A DNA stretch of 64,000 nt from an uncultured Allomuricauda sp. (GCF_947258355.1 NZ_CAMYIC010000032.1:1-64000); one strand, 5' to 3'; counted from the first letter of the stretch, positions 31,787 through 42,300 are shown. Program-made: numbers and translations. The notes: generated by a model not told the origin, from the sequence alone.

Positions 31787-32887
31787 ATGAAAAAAATTAT
31801 CCTAGCAGGTGTAGTTGCTGTTTTAGCAATAGCCTGTACAGAAAAACCTGAAGAAAAACCTATGTATACCCTGTTTGTCGGAACTTATACTGATGGAGAT
31901 AGTGAAGGCATCTACACCTACACTTTTGATGCAAATACTGGTGAACTTTCCAACCAAAAACTGGCGGCCGAACTGATTAATCCGTCTTATTTGGCTATTT
32001 CGGAGGACAAGAAAAACCTTTATGCCGTACAGGAAACGGCCGATTTTGATAGTTTGGGCGGAGGAGTAACCTCTTTTAAATTGAACGAAGGTGTTTTGGA
32101 ACTTCAAAACAGTATGGGGACTCAAGGTGCACACCCTTGTCATGTATCGCTTTCAGGAGATGGCCATTTGGCCGTTGCCAACTATACTGGAGGCAATGTT
32201 TCCATATTTTCACTAAATGATGACGGTTCTCTGTCTGAAAATCCACAAATCATTGACCATAAACCATTGGATTCGGTAAAAACCTCACATGCTCACATGG
32301 CCCAGTTCAACGTTGATGGGCTAATGGTAACCGATTTGGGATTGGATGCAGTGAAGCGGTACAATCAGAAGGATGGAGAGTTCGTCCCCGCCGAACAATA
32401 CTCCCTATCTTTTGAAGATGGAGCAGGCCCTCGCCACTTTACTTTTGGCAACAATGGAAAAACGCTCTATGTCATCAATGAATTGAACAGTACCATTTCA
32501 GTTTTTGAAAAAGAAACTAATGGTGATTATAAAGAAGTTCAAGTGTTTCCGACCTTGGCTGCCGGTTTTGATGGGGAAAGTTTCTGTGCGGACATTCATT
32601 TATCTCCCGACGGTAAATTTTTATACGGCTCCAACAGAGGGGAAAACACCATTGTAATTTTTGGGGTAGATGGCGATTCAGGCCAATTGGAATTAGTCGG
32701 AAGGGAATCTGTCCACGGGGATTGGCCCAGAAACTTTTCCATGGATCCAACAGGTGAATTTTTGTTGGTCGCGAATAAGAAAACAAGCAATATTGCTGTT
32801 TTTAAAAGAGATAAAGAAACCGGAACCTTGACTTTTTTGAATGAGACCAAACACCCGAATCCTGTTTGTTTGGTGTTTTTGGATTAA
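31787..32887 (+). CDS. Lactonase family seven-bladed propeller lipoprotein
   Basis: A 366-residue protein of the YbhE/Pgl lactonase family, which includes 6-phosphogluconolactonases. A lipobox ends at Cys17 (LAIAC), so it is exported, unlike cytoplasmic Pgl. Propeller blades repeat the pattern G-x-Y-T-Y-x-F, NPSYLAISEDKKNLYAVQE, HPCHVSLSGDGHLAVANYTGGNVSIFSL and HLSPDGKFLYGSNRGENTIVIF. The substrate is uncertain. It ends 4 bases before the stop of the opposite zinc-ribbon gene. Confidence 0.87.
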   Translation: MKKIILAGVVAVLAIACTEKPEEKPMYTLFVGTYTDGDSEGIYTYTFDANTGELSNQKLAAELINPSYLAISEDKKNLYAVQETADFDSLGGGVTSFKLNEGVLELQNSMGTQGAHPCHVSLSGDGHLAVANYTGGNVSIFSLNDDGSLSENPQIIDHKPLDSVKTSHAHMAQFNVDGLMVTDLGLDAVKRYNQKDGEFVPAEQYSLSFEDGAGPRHFTFGNNGKTLYVINELNSTISVFEKETNGDYKEVQVFPTLAAGFDGESFCADIHLSPDGKFLYGSNRGENTIVIFGVDGDSGQLELVGRESVHGDWPRNFSMDPTGEFLLVANKKTSNIAVFKRDKETGTLTFLNETKHPNPVCLVFLD

Positions 32888-32891
32888 GTAA

Positions 32892-33986
32892 TTATTTATT
32901 AGCTAGAAAAACAATTATTCCTATAACAGCAATTACAGACAGAACAGTAAAGAATATTTTCCAGAAACTATACGGTCGTGTGCCCGATATACGTCCATTT
33001 TCCCCATTGATGAAAAAATTGTATTCCTTGCCATTATATCGGTAAGCACTCACATAGACGGGCAATAGTATATGTTTAAAGGTCTCCTCGGTCAATTTCA
33101 TGTTCATGGAGGTTACGCGCTGAGTATCGCCGCCAATATCACGCCTGCACCAGGAATCTGCAATATCCCTTGCCACTTCTTTGGAATGCAGGTGGCCATC
33201 TTTTAAGGGTATGGTATATTTTTCGGTAACAAACCCAGATAGAAATCCACTATCAAAGGGTTGAAGTTTAGAAAGGTCCCAAGATGAAATTTTTGAGGGA
33301 ATACGACCTGTTTTTTGGTGCGATGCTTTAATCAATGTATCGTCCACAAAGCCTGAAACCTGTCCCGACGCAGGATACCATCTGGTTTTCCTGACTCGTT
33401 GGGTCACCATTTTGCCATTGGCATTCCGAACTCTTTTGGTTTCATAATAATATTCACCCCTTTGTCCCGTGTAAGAAGCATACAGTTGCGCATCGAACGT
33501 CCAATAAGGCAAATAAAGTCCTTTGGTAAACTGAGGGTCCAATGCAGCTTTCTTTAAGTTGTTCGGCGCAAACCACAACCGCTTTACCCAGTTTTTAAAA
33601 ATGAGAAAAGATTTCTTTTGATCAATTTGAAAAGGCAATACGGCTCCGGGTAGGATCCAATTTTCTTTATAGGCGTCCTCGATAACTAAAGGTTGACCGC
33701 AATACACACAATGAAGGGATTTATAATTTTCCTCCACGTGTTGGTCTGCACCACAATTTTTACAATGCAACATGGAGATTTCCTCACTGTGCTTTTGTGC
33801 TCCCATTTCCTTTAGGAAAGGATATAGTTCCAATTCCTCGAATCCATTTTCATCTAATGCAATAGATTCTTCATGGCCACAATATTCGCATGTGATGCTT
33901 GTTGTACCGGGTTTGTACTTGAGTTCGGCCCCACAATTGACACAGGCCTTTTTAAGTTCGGTCTTTTGGATTTTTTGTTCTTCCAT
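32892..33986 (-). CDS. TFIIB-type zinc-ribbon protein with C-terminal membrane anchor (YdjG-like)
   Basis: A 364-residue protein with two zinc ribbons: CVNCGAEL with CEYCGHEE (residues 15-37) and CKNCGADQ with CVYCGQPL (about 75-100). A middle domain follows (LPYWTFDAQLYASYTGQRGEYYYE), then a single membrane helix at about 340-362 (FFTVLSVIAVIGIIVFLANK). This is the layout of B. subtilis YdjG. Its neighbour is a YdjI-like SPFH protein. In Bacillus that pair works with PspA at the membrane, but no PspA gene is seen here. Confidence 0.82.
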   Translation of the reverse strand: MEEQKIQKTELKKACVNCGAELKYKPGTTSITCEYCGHEESIALDENGFEELELYPFLKEMGAQKHSEEISMLHCKNCGADQHVEENYKSLHCVYCGQPLVIEDAYKENWILPGAVLPFQIDQKKSFLIFKNWVKRLWFAPNNLKKAALDPQFTKGLYLPYWTFDAQLYASYTGQRGEYYYETKRVRNANGKMVTQRVRKTRWYPASGQVSGFVDDTLIKASHQKTGRIPSKISSWDLSKLQPFDSGFLSGFVTEKYTIPLKDGHLHSKEVARDIADSWCRRDIGGDTQRVTSMNMKLTEETFKHILLPVYVSAYRYNGKEYNFFINGENGRISGTRPYSFWKIFFTVLSVIAVIGIIVFLANK

Positions 33987-34030
33987 AGGTACATTTTCGC
34001 GTATGCGGAAATCTATATCAATTGGGATAA

Positions 34031-34123
34031 AATGTCATTTCGAAAGAAGTTGCAAAGTAACGATTGAGAAATCTCATTTTTAAAGTTGGATTTCTCCGTC
34101 GCTAGTCCCTTCGAAATGACATT
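34031..34123. repeat. Nested inverted-repeat element (AATGTCATTTCGAA / TTCGAAATGACATT)
   Basis: The 14-base ends are perfectly complementary. Inside, GAGAAATCT and GGATTTCTC form a second inverted pair. It is the best-preserved copy of the family also seen at 2890-3023 and 5431-5513. It fills most of the 145-base gap between the SPFH and zinc-ribbon genes. Confidence 0.85.
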
Positions 34124-34131
34124 GGATATTG

Positions 34132-35271
34132 TTATTCCGTTGGTAATGGTGGTGGTGTGTTGCCTCCTAAAAAGGATTTCAGTTCCTCTACTTCTTTCAA
34201 TGCTGTCCAAGCGGACATACCCTGTTTCCATACCAAACTATCGCGGTTGATGGTTCGCGAAGCAAATAAAGATTGCATTTGCTCGAAGGTTACCGGTCCA
34301 TGTTGTGTCCCATTTGTGGCATAGTAATACATGGTTTGTGCAGGCATTGGTGGTGGTACTGCACCTCCAACGGGTTGAGCAACTTGTTGTGGAGCAGCTT
34401 GAGTGGTTCCGCCCATCATTCCGCCCATTTGCTGGGCCAGTACAAATCCCATTCCCATTCCCATTCCGGCACCAGCAGTTCCGCCTTCGTTCTGGGCCGC
34501 AGCTTCGATGGCTTTGGCCGTTTTGAACTTGGTCAGTTTATCCAAATCGAGCTTATCAATACGGCTGTATTCGAAGATTTCTTTCTTAAGATCCTCGGGC
34601 ATGGAAACATTTTCGATATAGAATTTCTCCAAGGATATACCAACACTTTCAAACTCAGGTGCCATTACTTCCCGGCAGGTGTCCGATAGCTCGGTGGTAT
34701 TGGCCGCATAGAGTTCAATGGGTAAATTGGCTTGGCCTACGGTATTTGTGAACCGTGTAGCAATCAAACTTTTTAGGTGCTCGTTTATCTCAAAATTGGT
34801 GAAGTTGCTATCCGTGCCAACAATGTCTTTGATGAACTTACCTGCATCGGAAATTTTGAAGGCGTATGTTCCGAAAGCTCTTATTTCAACTAGTCCAAAT
34901 CGGTCATCACTTAAAGTGATGGGGCTTTTGGTTCCCCATTTCTCATCGGTAAAAAGATGGGTGTTCACAAAATACACCTCAGCTTTGAAAGGAGAGTTGA
35001 ACCCGTATTTCCACCCTTTTAAGGTTGCCAAAATCGGAAGGTTTTTTGTGGTGAGGTCATAAGTGCCGGGTTCGAACACATCGGCCAATTGACCTTCATT
35101 GATAAAAACAGCGGTTTGTCCCTCGCGCACAATGAGTTTTGCGCCATTTTTTATTTCATTTTGATAACGCTCAAAACGGTAAGCAATAGTGTCGTCGGTA
35201 TAGTCGAGCCACTCAACAATGTCGATAAACTCATTGCTGAGTTTTTCCTTGATCTTTCCAAAAATATCCAT
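34132..35271 (-). CDS. SPFH-domain protein with C-terminal GYF_2/DUF4339 domain (YdjI-like)
   Basis: A 379-residue protein of the YdjI-type SPFH (flotillin-like) family, often labelled virion core protein. The N-terminal SPFH region spans about 25-250 (LIVREGQTAVFINEGQLADVFEPGTY and so on). A short Gly/Met-rich spacer follows (about 270-315), then a DUF4339/GYF_2 domain (YYATNGTQHGPVTFEQMQSLF, about 320-372), a likely protein-protein interaction unit. It probably builds a membrane scaffold. The zinc-ribbon partner lies downstream with an intervening repeat. Confidence 0.86.
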   Translation of the reverse strand: MDIFGKIKEKLSNEFIDIVEWLDYTDDTIAYRFERYQNEIKNGAKLIVREGQTAVFINEGQLADVFEPGTYDLTTKNLPILATLKGWKYGFNSPFKAEVYFVNTHLFTDEKWGTKSPITLSDDRFGLVEIRAFGTYAFKISDAGKFIKDIVGTDSNFTNFEINEHLKSLIATRFTNTVGQANLPIELYAANTTELSDTCREVMAPEFESVGISLEKFYIENVSMPEDLKKEIFEYSRIDKLDLDKLTKFKTAKAIEAAAQNEGGTAGAGMGMGMGFVLAQQMGGMMGGTTQAAPQQVAQPVGGAVPPPMPAQTMYYYATNGTQHGPVTFEQMQSLFASRTINRDSLVWKQGMSAWTALKEVEELKSFLGGNTPPPLPTE

Positions 35272-35370
35272 GGTAGTGTTTTTAGTTTATTTGATAGGTA
35301 ATTTATAAAAAAAGAAGCTTGCTTCCGTTAGATTAGTGTGAAATGACAAAGGATTGTTACAGATGGCATA

Positions 35371-36501
35371 TCATCGGTCTATTTTCCCGGCCTCTTTCAA
35401 CATCTCCAACACCTTTTCCTTTGGAAGAGCTTCAATTTTATGTCCATCGCGTCCAACAGTGGTTTCACCTGCAAAAAGGGAATTCAAAATAGCTTCTTCT
35501 GTGGCTTCAATAGTGGCTAAAAATAATGGGGTCATGGCCTCATTGCGCAAGGTTGGAAGGGTTTGAATGGGGCTTTCACTTTTATATGGAATTCTACATT
35601 CCTCAGCCGTGGAAACCGCAATCACATAATCGCCACTGCCATTGCTGGCTATTCCTCCGGTTCTCGAAAGCCCTAACATGGCCCGTTTGGCCAATCGTTC
35701 CAAGTTTCTGGAGTCCAAAGGAGCGTCGGTAAGAACCACCATCATACAGGAACCATCAGGGGAATATTTGAAAGAATCCGAATAATGTCCCAGTTTTTTG
35801 CCCACTTCAACACCGGCCACTTGCAACACCCCGCCAAAGTTGGTCTGCACCAATACACCTACGGTATAACCACCGGACTTTTTTGGCAACACTCTAGAAG
35901 ATGTGCCAATACCACCCTTGAATCCAAAGCAAATGGTTCCTGTGCCGGCTCCAACGCTACCTTCCTTTACTGATCCAATTTCCGCATTGTTGATTGCTTC
36001 AAGCACATGTTCTTCTTTGATATGACGACCCCGAATATCGTTCAGGTAACCATCGTTGGTTTCGCCGACCACTGCATTCACGGAACGTACATTTTCGTTT
36101 TCAGGTTGATTGAGGGTATAACCGATAAGGGCATTCATTGCTGTTGGGACACTCAAAGTGTTGGTCAAAATGATTGGGGTTTCCAGATTGCCCAACTCCT
36201 TGACCTGCGTATATCCTGCTAGCTTGCCAAACCCGTTGCCCACATAGATGGCTGCAGGTACTTTTTCTTGAAAAATGTTTCCCGAATGTGGTAAAATGGC
36301 CGTGACTCCGGTACGGATATCTGCTCCTTTATTTAATGTATAGTGACCGACTTTTACCCCAGGTACATCTGTGATGGCGTTCAAAGTTCCAGGGTGTAGC
36401 ACCCCTATTTCAACACCATGGTCCCGAAGTCTATTTTGTGCAAGCATTGATACTGGGAATAATAAAAGTAAAAAATAAAAATGTTGCTTTGGTACGTCCA
36501 T
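35371..36501 (-). CDS. Exported P1 family peptidase (DmpA-like)
   Basis: A 376-residue autoprocessing N-terminal-nucleophile aminopeptidase with a signal peptide (the ATG at 36501, cut after SMLAQ). The family motif GGIASNGSGDYVIAVST contains the Gly-Ser bond that is cleaved to expose the nucleophilic Ser. TDVPGVKVGHYTL and GAGTGTICFGFKGGIGTSSR are also typical. DmpA-type enzymes act on short peptides with N-terminal D- or beta-amino acids. It is the last gene of the DUF1080 - Gfo/Idh - DinB row, 7 bases after dinB-like. Confidence 0.9.
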   Translation of the reverse strand: MDVPKQHFYFLLLLFPVSMLAQNRLRDHGVEIGVLHPGTLNAITDVPGVKVGHYTLNKGADIRTGVTAILPHSGNIFQEKVPAAIYVGNGFGKLAGYTQVKELGNLETPIILTNTLSVPTAMNALIGYTLNQPENENVRSVNAVVGETNDGYLNDIRGRHIKEEHVLEAINNAEIGSVKEGSVGAGTGTICFGFKGGIGTSSRVLPKKSGGYTVGVLVQTNFGGVLQVAGVEVGKKLGHYSDSFKYSPDGSCMMVVLTDAPLDSRNLERLAKRAMLGLSRTGGIASNGSGDYVIAVSTAEECRIPYKSESPIQTLPTLRNEAMTPLFLATIEATEEAILNSLFAGETTVGRDGHKIEALPKEKVLEMLKEAGKIDR

Positions 36502-36508
36502 AATCAAT

Positions 36509-37015
36509 TTATTGATTTTCCAAAACACTAACCGTTACCAATAATTGCCCAACATGACGTTGACTATGTTCCGCTGCGTGGAAAAGCAAACCTATTAGAG
36601 TAGTAGGCAGTTTTTTGCGTCCAACAAAGCGTTTCTCTGTAAACATGTTTTCTGGGATTGTCTTAAAATATGACAAGGCTTCCTCCACTTTATGTTCAAA
36701 TTCAGAAATCAATATTTTGGATGAGGGCGCATGCTCTCCATTGCCTTCGTTTTTTAAAAACCCAAACTGTTTTTCAGTCAAGGTTTCTTGTTTGGCATAA
36801 GTCAATAATCTATCCAAGACCCCCGTCAAATGCCTCAGATGAAACCCAACAGATGCCCTGCCATATGGTTTTTCCCAAAGCTTCTCTTCCGGAAAATCCG
36901 ACAGGTATTGTTTCAACTCACGAACCGATTGCAACAAGGCATGGGCTGAAGGTTGCAATAATGCAGGAACATCGGGTATGGGACCACTTAACCAATACTC
37001 TTGTTTTGATGACAT
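36509..37015 (-). CDS. DinB family protein
   Basis: A 168-residue four-helix DinB/YfiT-like protein. The three metal-binding histidines are in FHLRHLTG (His58/His61 area) and FHAAEHSQRHVGQL. Such proteins are metal-dependent transferases that often use bacillithiol or similar thiols; the substrate is unknown. It lies 9 bases after the Gfo/Idh gene, so it is in the same operon. Confidence 0.85.
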   Translation of the reverse strand: MSSKQEYWLSGPIPDVPALLQPSAHALLQSVRELKQYLSDFPEEKLWEKPYGRASVGFHLRHLTGVLDRLLTYAKQETLTEKQFGFLKNEGNGEHAPSSKILISEFEHKVEEALSYFKTIPENMFTEKRFVGRKKLPTTLIGLLFHAAEHSQRHVGQLLVTVSVLENQ

Positions 37016-37024
37016 GGAAAATGG

Positions 37025-38446
37025 TTAAAAATCACGGTAATCCCCAGCCAAATATTTGTTGGCTTTCTCTTCTTTGAACTGAGCAGTATCAGCATCCCAA
37101 TGCAAGGTTTCCCCTGGGAAGCGGCCTGCTATGGTGCCCAATAAAATGGTTTCGGTCAATCTAGCCGCATAATCAAAAGGAGCGGTTGTGGTATCCTTTC
37201 CTAAACAAGCGTCCACAAATTGATGGTAGTGCTTTGGACCTTCGGTGGCATAGTTACGGATAGGCTCTCCCAAATTGTGCTCTTCGGAAACCTTGGCAAT
37301 TTCTTCGGAAATATCCACATATTTCCCTCTTCGTATTTTTTTTGGCAATTGCATAAAGTGGGGCAGGAGCAAACGTCCTTTGGTGCCGACAAACATAGCC
37401 CCTTGTTCTGGCAATTCATTTTCTCCGGCTACGCCCGCATCCAAGGAAATACTGTTTTCATCTTTCTTATCCGCCTTTTTATCCTTCTTCATTTCCATAC
37501 CTGGTAACATAAGGTCCTTGTGCATCTCAGGAGCTCCGGGGCCATCATACCAAATCCATTTTAGGGATTTACCTGTGTACTTGGTACCTGGGAACTCATA
37601 GGTGACCGTATTTTTTTCAGGGAAACCGAATCCGTTGGTGGGTCGACACTCCGTCATAATGGTTCTGGGCACATCCAGTTCCAATGCGTTGTAGGGTGTA
37701 TCGAAAATATGAACTCCCATATCGCCCAAGGTGCCACAGCCGTAATCCATTAATTTTCTCCAGTTGCCGGGGTGGTACATGTCTTTTTTATAAGGACGCT
37801 TTTTGGAGGTTCCCAACCAAAGGTTCCAATCCAATTGGTCTGGAACGGGGTCTTCACCTTCCGGTAACGGACCATCATACCCCCAGTTTTTTGGGGACCA
37901 TGCGTGAACGGTATGTACTTTTCCAATTATTCCGGATTGAATCAAAAGTGTGGCCAATTTATAATCGTAAAACGAGTGTACCTGTATGCCCATTTGAGTG
38001 ACCAATCCTTTTTCGGCGGCCAACTTTTTCATTTCCCTGGATTCGGAAACATAGTGGGTCAATGGTTTTTGACAGTATACAGGTTTGTCCATCTTCATTG
38101 CCATCAATGATGCAGGCGCATGTGTATGATCGGGTGTGGAAACAATGACCGCATCGATTTCATCGCCCATTTCTTCCAACATGGCACGGTAATCAAAAAA
38201 TATACGTGCGCCTGGATGCATTTTATGTGCGGTGGATAGATTGATGGCATCCACATCACAAAGAGCGACAACTTCCACTGCTCCGTGTGATGAAACTGCT
38301 TTTAGATCCTCCATTCCCATGTTCCCGACCCCAATGTGGGCCGTTCTAAGCTTGTCTTTTGGAAATCCTGCCTTTAAAATGGAAGGTGCAAGCATAATGC
38401 CGAGTGCACCTACACTACTTTTCTTGATAAATTCTCTTTTGTTCAT
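37025..38446 (-). CDS. Gfo/Idh/MocA family oxidoreductase, exported
   Basis: A 473-residue NAD(P)-dependent oxidoreductase with an N-terminal Tat-like leader (KREFIKKSSVGALGI; a single Arg instead of two). The Rossmann motif is HIGVGNMGMEDL (residues about 37-48), and the catalytic Lys is in VYCQKPLTHYVSE (the EKP-equivalent with Gln). The C-terminal domain is long, with a Lys/Asp-rich insertion near 330 (KKDKKADKKDE). It probably oxidises a sugar or polyol in the periplasm, possibly making a 3-keto-glycoside for the DUF1080 hydrolase encoded next to it. Confidence 0.89.
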   Translation of the reverse strand: MNKREFIKKSSVGALGIMLAPSILKAGFPKDKLRTAHIGVGNMGMEDLKAVSSHGAVEVVALCDVDAINLSTAHKMHPGARIFFDYRAMLEEMGDEIDAVIVSTPDHTHAPASLMAMKMDKPVYCQKPLTHYVSESREMKKLAAEKGLVTQMGIQVHSFYDYKLATLLIQSGIIGKVHTVHAWSPKNWGYDGPLPEGEDPVPDQLDWNLWLGTSKKRPYKKDMYHPGNWRKLMDYGCGTLGDMGVHIFDTPYNALELDVPRTIMTECRPTNGFGFPEKNTVTYEFPGTKYTGKSLKWIWYDGPGAPEMHKDLMLPGMEMKKDKKADKKDENSISLDAGVAGENELPEQGAMFVGTKGRLLLPHFMQLPKKIRRGKYVDISEEIAKVSEEHNLGEPIRNYATEGPKHYHQFVDACLGKDTTTAPFDYAARLTETILLGTIAGRFPGETLHWDADTAQFKEEKANKYLAGDYRDF

Positions 38447-38456
38447 GGTCTGGAGG

Positions 38457-39245
38457 TTATAGTTTTTTAATTTTTATGTTTCTGAACCAAATGGGACTTG
38501 CATGGTCTTGTAAAGCAATATAGCCTGTTTTATATTTTCCGTAATCTGGAGCATTGTCCCATTTTCCTGAATTCTTTTTGGTTTTCCAATCGTCGGACCA
38601 TGGGACAAATTCCAATAATTTTTTTCCGTTGAGCCAGTGCTCTACCTTTTCGGGCGTGAAGACGATTTTTGAGGAGTTCCATTCGCCGACAGGATTCAAT
38701 TGTTTTTGCGAATCGTCAGCAACATGCATGGCATAATCCGCTCCTGTTTTCTGCCAATCTTGAAGCAATTCGGGGTGCTCGGCACCAAATTGTGAATTGT
38801 AGCCCACTAAATCGTGGATGTCCGCGTAGTTCTCATCATCGATGATTTGATATTCCGGTGCCACTTCGGGCGGACCGTCATAACCTTCTTTTACATGATA
38901 AAAAATCCCACTATTTGCCCCTTTGGGTATTTTCCATTCCAGATAGAGCTCAAAATTATTGAACTCTTCGGCCCCGTAGATAATGTCTTTTCCACCCGTA
39001 TAATTTTGTTCCAACCCTAGTTCAGTGTCAAAAGTGAGGACACTGTCCTTTATGGTCCATCCTGGGGGAAGCGAGTCCATGTTGTATCCGCGCCACCCTT
39101 CCAAACTGCTACCGTCAAAAAGATAGGTCCATTCGGATGTTTTTTCTTCGGTTGAAGTGGTTGTTGCTTCTGCCTTTTTGTTTGATTGGTCTTTACAAGC
39201 TGCAATCAATAAGAGTAAGATTGCGAGCTTAAAAAATTTGAGCAT
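38457..39245 (-). CDS. DUF1080 (3-keto-disaccharide hydrolase) lipoprotein
   Basis: A 262-residue lipoprotein (lipobox LLLIAAC, Cys17). The DUF1080 domain, a jelly roll related to LamG/GH16-like folds, spans about 38-262: TYLFDGSSLEGWRGY, ELYLEWKIPKGANSGIFYHV, PEYQIIDDENY, GEWNSSKIVFTPEKVEHWLNGKKL and the C-terminal GYIALQDHASPIWFRNIKI. Members cleave 3-keto-glycosides, or sometimes bind sugars. It lies 10 bases before the Gfo/Idh gene and is the first gene of the operon. Confidence 0.89.
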   Translation of the reverse strand: MLKFFKLAILLLLIAACKDQSNKKAEATTTSTEEKTSEWTYLFDGSSLEGWRGYNMDSLPPGWTIKDSVLTFDTELGLEQNYTGGKDIIYGAEEFNNFELYLEWKIPKGANSGIFYHVKEGYDGPPEVAPEYQIIDDENYADIHDLVGYNSQFGAEHPELLQDWQKTGADYAMHVADDSQKQLNPVGEWNSSKIVFTPEKVEHWLNGKKLLEFVPWSDDWKTKKNSGKWDNAPDYGKYKTGYIALQDHASPIWFRNIKIKKL

Positions 39246-39353
39246 GGTTTGGTTTTTGAGTTTTATATGCTGGGTTAAAATACAAAATATTGGATAATTT
39301 TTTTTGCGCCTTTTTCACTACATTTAAGGCTGACTAACTCAACACTTTTAAAA

Positions 39354-42300
39354 ATGAAAACCCGCTTTTTCAAAATTGGTATGCTCTTGCTTACCGCAAC
39401 ATTGTTTATTACCCCAATGCATTCCCAGCGCAGGAACAAAAAACAAAGCGCTCCGGAATATCCCGAAGAACTTTATTCAAGCTTGGAATACCGGTTGATC
39501 GGTCCTTTTCGTGGAGGACGTTCTGGGACAGTTGCCGGTGTGCCGGGAGAACCTAACTTATATTATTTTGGAGCCACAGGAGGCGGCGTTTGGAGAACTA
39601 CTGATGGAGGCCGCTCTTGGGAGAATATTTCTGATGGGTACTTTGGTGGTAGTATTGGTGCTGTTGAGGTAGCACAAAGCGACCATAATGTAATCTATGT
39701 AGGTGGAGGTGAGCAGACTGTTCGTGGTAACGTCTCCTCTGGTTACGGTGTTTGGAAGACCGAGGATGCCGGAAAGACCTGGAAATCTTTGGGGCTGGAT
39801 AAAAGCCGTCACATTTCCAGAATGCGTATCCATCCCAAGGACCATAATATTGTTTACGCCGCGGTTATGGGAAATTTGTACAAACCAACCACCGAAAGAG
39901 GTGTGTATAAAAGTACAGATGGTGGCGAAACATGGAAAAAAGTACTTTATGCCAACGATATGGCCGGTGCGGTTGATTTAACCTTTGACCCGAACAATCC
40001 TAGAATCTTATATGCTTCAACATGGAGAATAGAACGTACACCGTATAGTTTGAACAGTGGAGGTGAAGGCTCTGCATTATGGAAAAGTACCGATAGTGGG
40101 GAAACCTGGACGGAGATCTCCAAAAACGAAGGTTTTGCAACCGATACCTTGGGGATAATCGGTGTGGCCGTTTCTCCCCAAAACAGCAATAGGGTTTGGG
40201 CAATGGTAGAGAACAAGGACAAGGGTGGTTTGTACCGCTCCGAAGATGCAGGAAAAACATGGTCTTTGGTCAATAGCGATAGAAGTTTAAGACAGCGTGC
40301 TTGGTATTACACTAGGGTTTATGCAGACACCAACGATGAAAATGTGGTATATGTATTAAATGTCCGTTATCACAAGAGTACTGATGGCGGAAAAACTTTC
40401 GAATCCAATAATGCTCCGCACGGTGACCATCACGATCTTTGGATCGCCCCTGAAGATTCCAATCGGATGATTATGGCCGATGATGGTGGCGCCCAGGTAA
40501 GTTATGATGGAGGTGAAACATGGAGTACCTATCATAACCAACCAACAGCGCAATTTTATAGGGTCACTACGGATAATGCATTCCCATATCGAATTTACGT
40601 GGCACAGCAAGATAACTCAACGGTAAGAATAAACTATAGAAGTGATGACGGTTCCATTGGAGAAGATGATTGGGAATCTACGGCAGGAGGTGAGTCGGCC
40701 CATATTGCAGTAGACCCAACCAACGATGATATTGTTTACGGCGGTAGTTACGGAGGATTGCTTACCAGAGTGAACCATGCGAAGAAGACGACAAGAGCAA
40801 TAAATGTTTGGCCAGATAACCCGATGGGTCATGGTGCTGAAGGGATGAAATACCGCTTTCAGTGGAATTTTCCAATCATGTTCAGTAAGCATGACCCCAA
40901 TAAATTGTACACGTTCTCGAACCATGTGCATATGACCACCAATGAGGGTCAGAGCTGGGAATTATTGAGCGGTGATTTAACTAGAAATGACCCCACAAAA
41001 CTGGTGTCCAGTGGAGGACCAATCACACAGGATAACACAAGCGTGGAGTACTACTGCACCATATTTGCCGCCAACGAAAGCCCATTAAAAGAAGGATTGC
41101 TGTGGGTTGGTAGTGATGACGGGCTAATACACGTGACCAAGGATGGAGGACAAACTTGGGAAAATGTCACTCCTCCAAATATGCCAGAGTGGAACATGAT
41201 CAACAGCATTGAGCCTTCCGCTTTTGACGAAGGTACATGTTACGTTGCCGCAACGCGTTACAAATTAGGCGATTTTGCACCATACCTGTACAAGACCACC
41301 GATTACGGAAAAACGTGGACCAAAATCACCAACGGTATAGAAAACGAGCACTTTACCCGCGTGGTAAGGGAGGATCCAAAAAGGCAAGGACTGTTGTATG
41401 CAGGTACTGAAACAGGAATGTACGTTTCTTTCAATGATGGACAAAACTGGGAAAAATTCCAGTTGAATCTGCCCATAGTTCCCATTACGGATTTGACCAT
41501 TAAGGATGATAATTTGATAGTAGCCACCCAAGGAAGAAGTGTTTGGGTAATAGATGACCTTACCGTATTGCACCAACTGGATGATGCCAAGAAATCTGCA
41601 GATGCTGTTTTGTACAAGCCGAGAGATAGCTATAGAACTAAGGGTAGAGCTGCAAGAAGGCCATCGAAAACAGAGGGTGAAAACTTGGCCAACGGTGTGA
41701 TTACACATTTTTATCTGAAAGATTTCTCCGAAAAAGACAGCATTGCATTGACTTATACCAAAATGAATGGGGATACTTTGGCCACATACAGTACCTATGC
41801 CAAGGAGAAAGGTAAAAAATTGGAAGCCAAAAAAGGAGGAAACACCTATGTTTGGGATACGCGTGGCAAGGGAGCGGAAAGACTAAAGGGAATGATTCTT
41901 TGGTGGGCCAACCTTAGCGGTCCAAAAGCAGTTCCTGGCACTTACAAAGTCAGTTTGAATGTTAATGGGGACGATCAAACCGAAGAATTTACCATTCTTC
42001 CCGATCCCAGGGCAGAAGTTACGGTGGCCGATATGCAAAAGCAATACGATTTCATTACTGAGGTGAACGAAACAGTGGATAGAGCACACCAATCCATTAA
42101 AAAAATCAGGGCCGTCAATAGTAAATTGGATGAATTCATCAAAAAGTACAAAGAGGATGAAGCAACCAAAGCTTTGGTAGAGAAAGCGAAAAAGATGAAG
42201 GAGGAATTTGGATCTATTGAAAAAGAACTGTATCAAACAAAGAACAGAAGTAATCAAGACCCATTGAACTTCCCCATCAAGCTGACCAATAAATTGGCAC

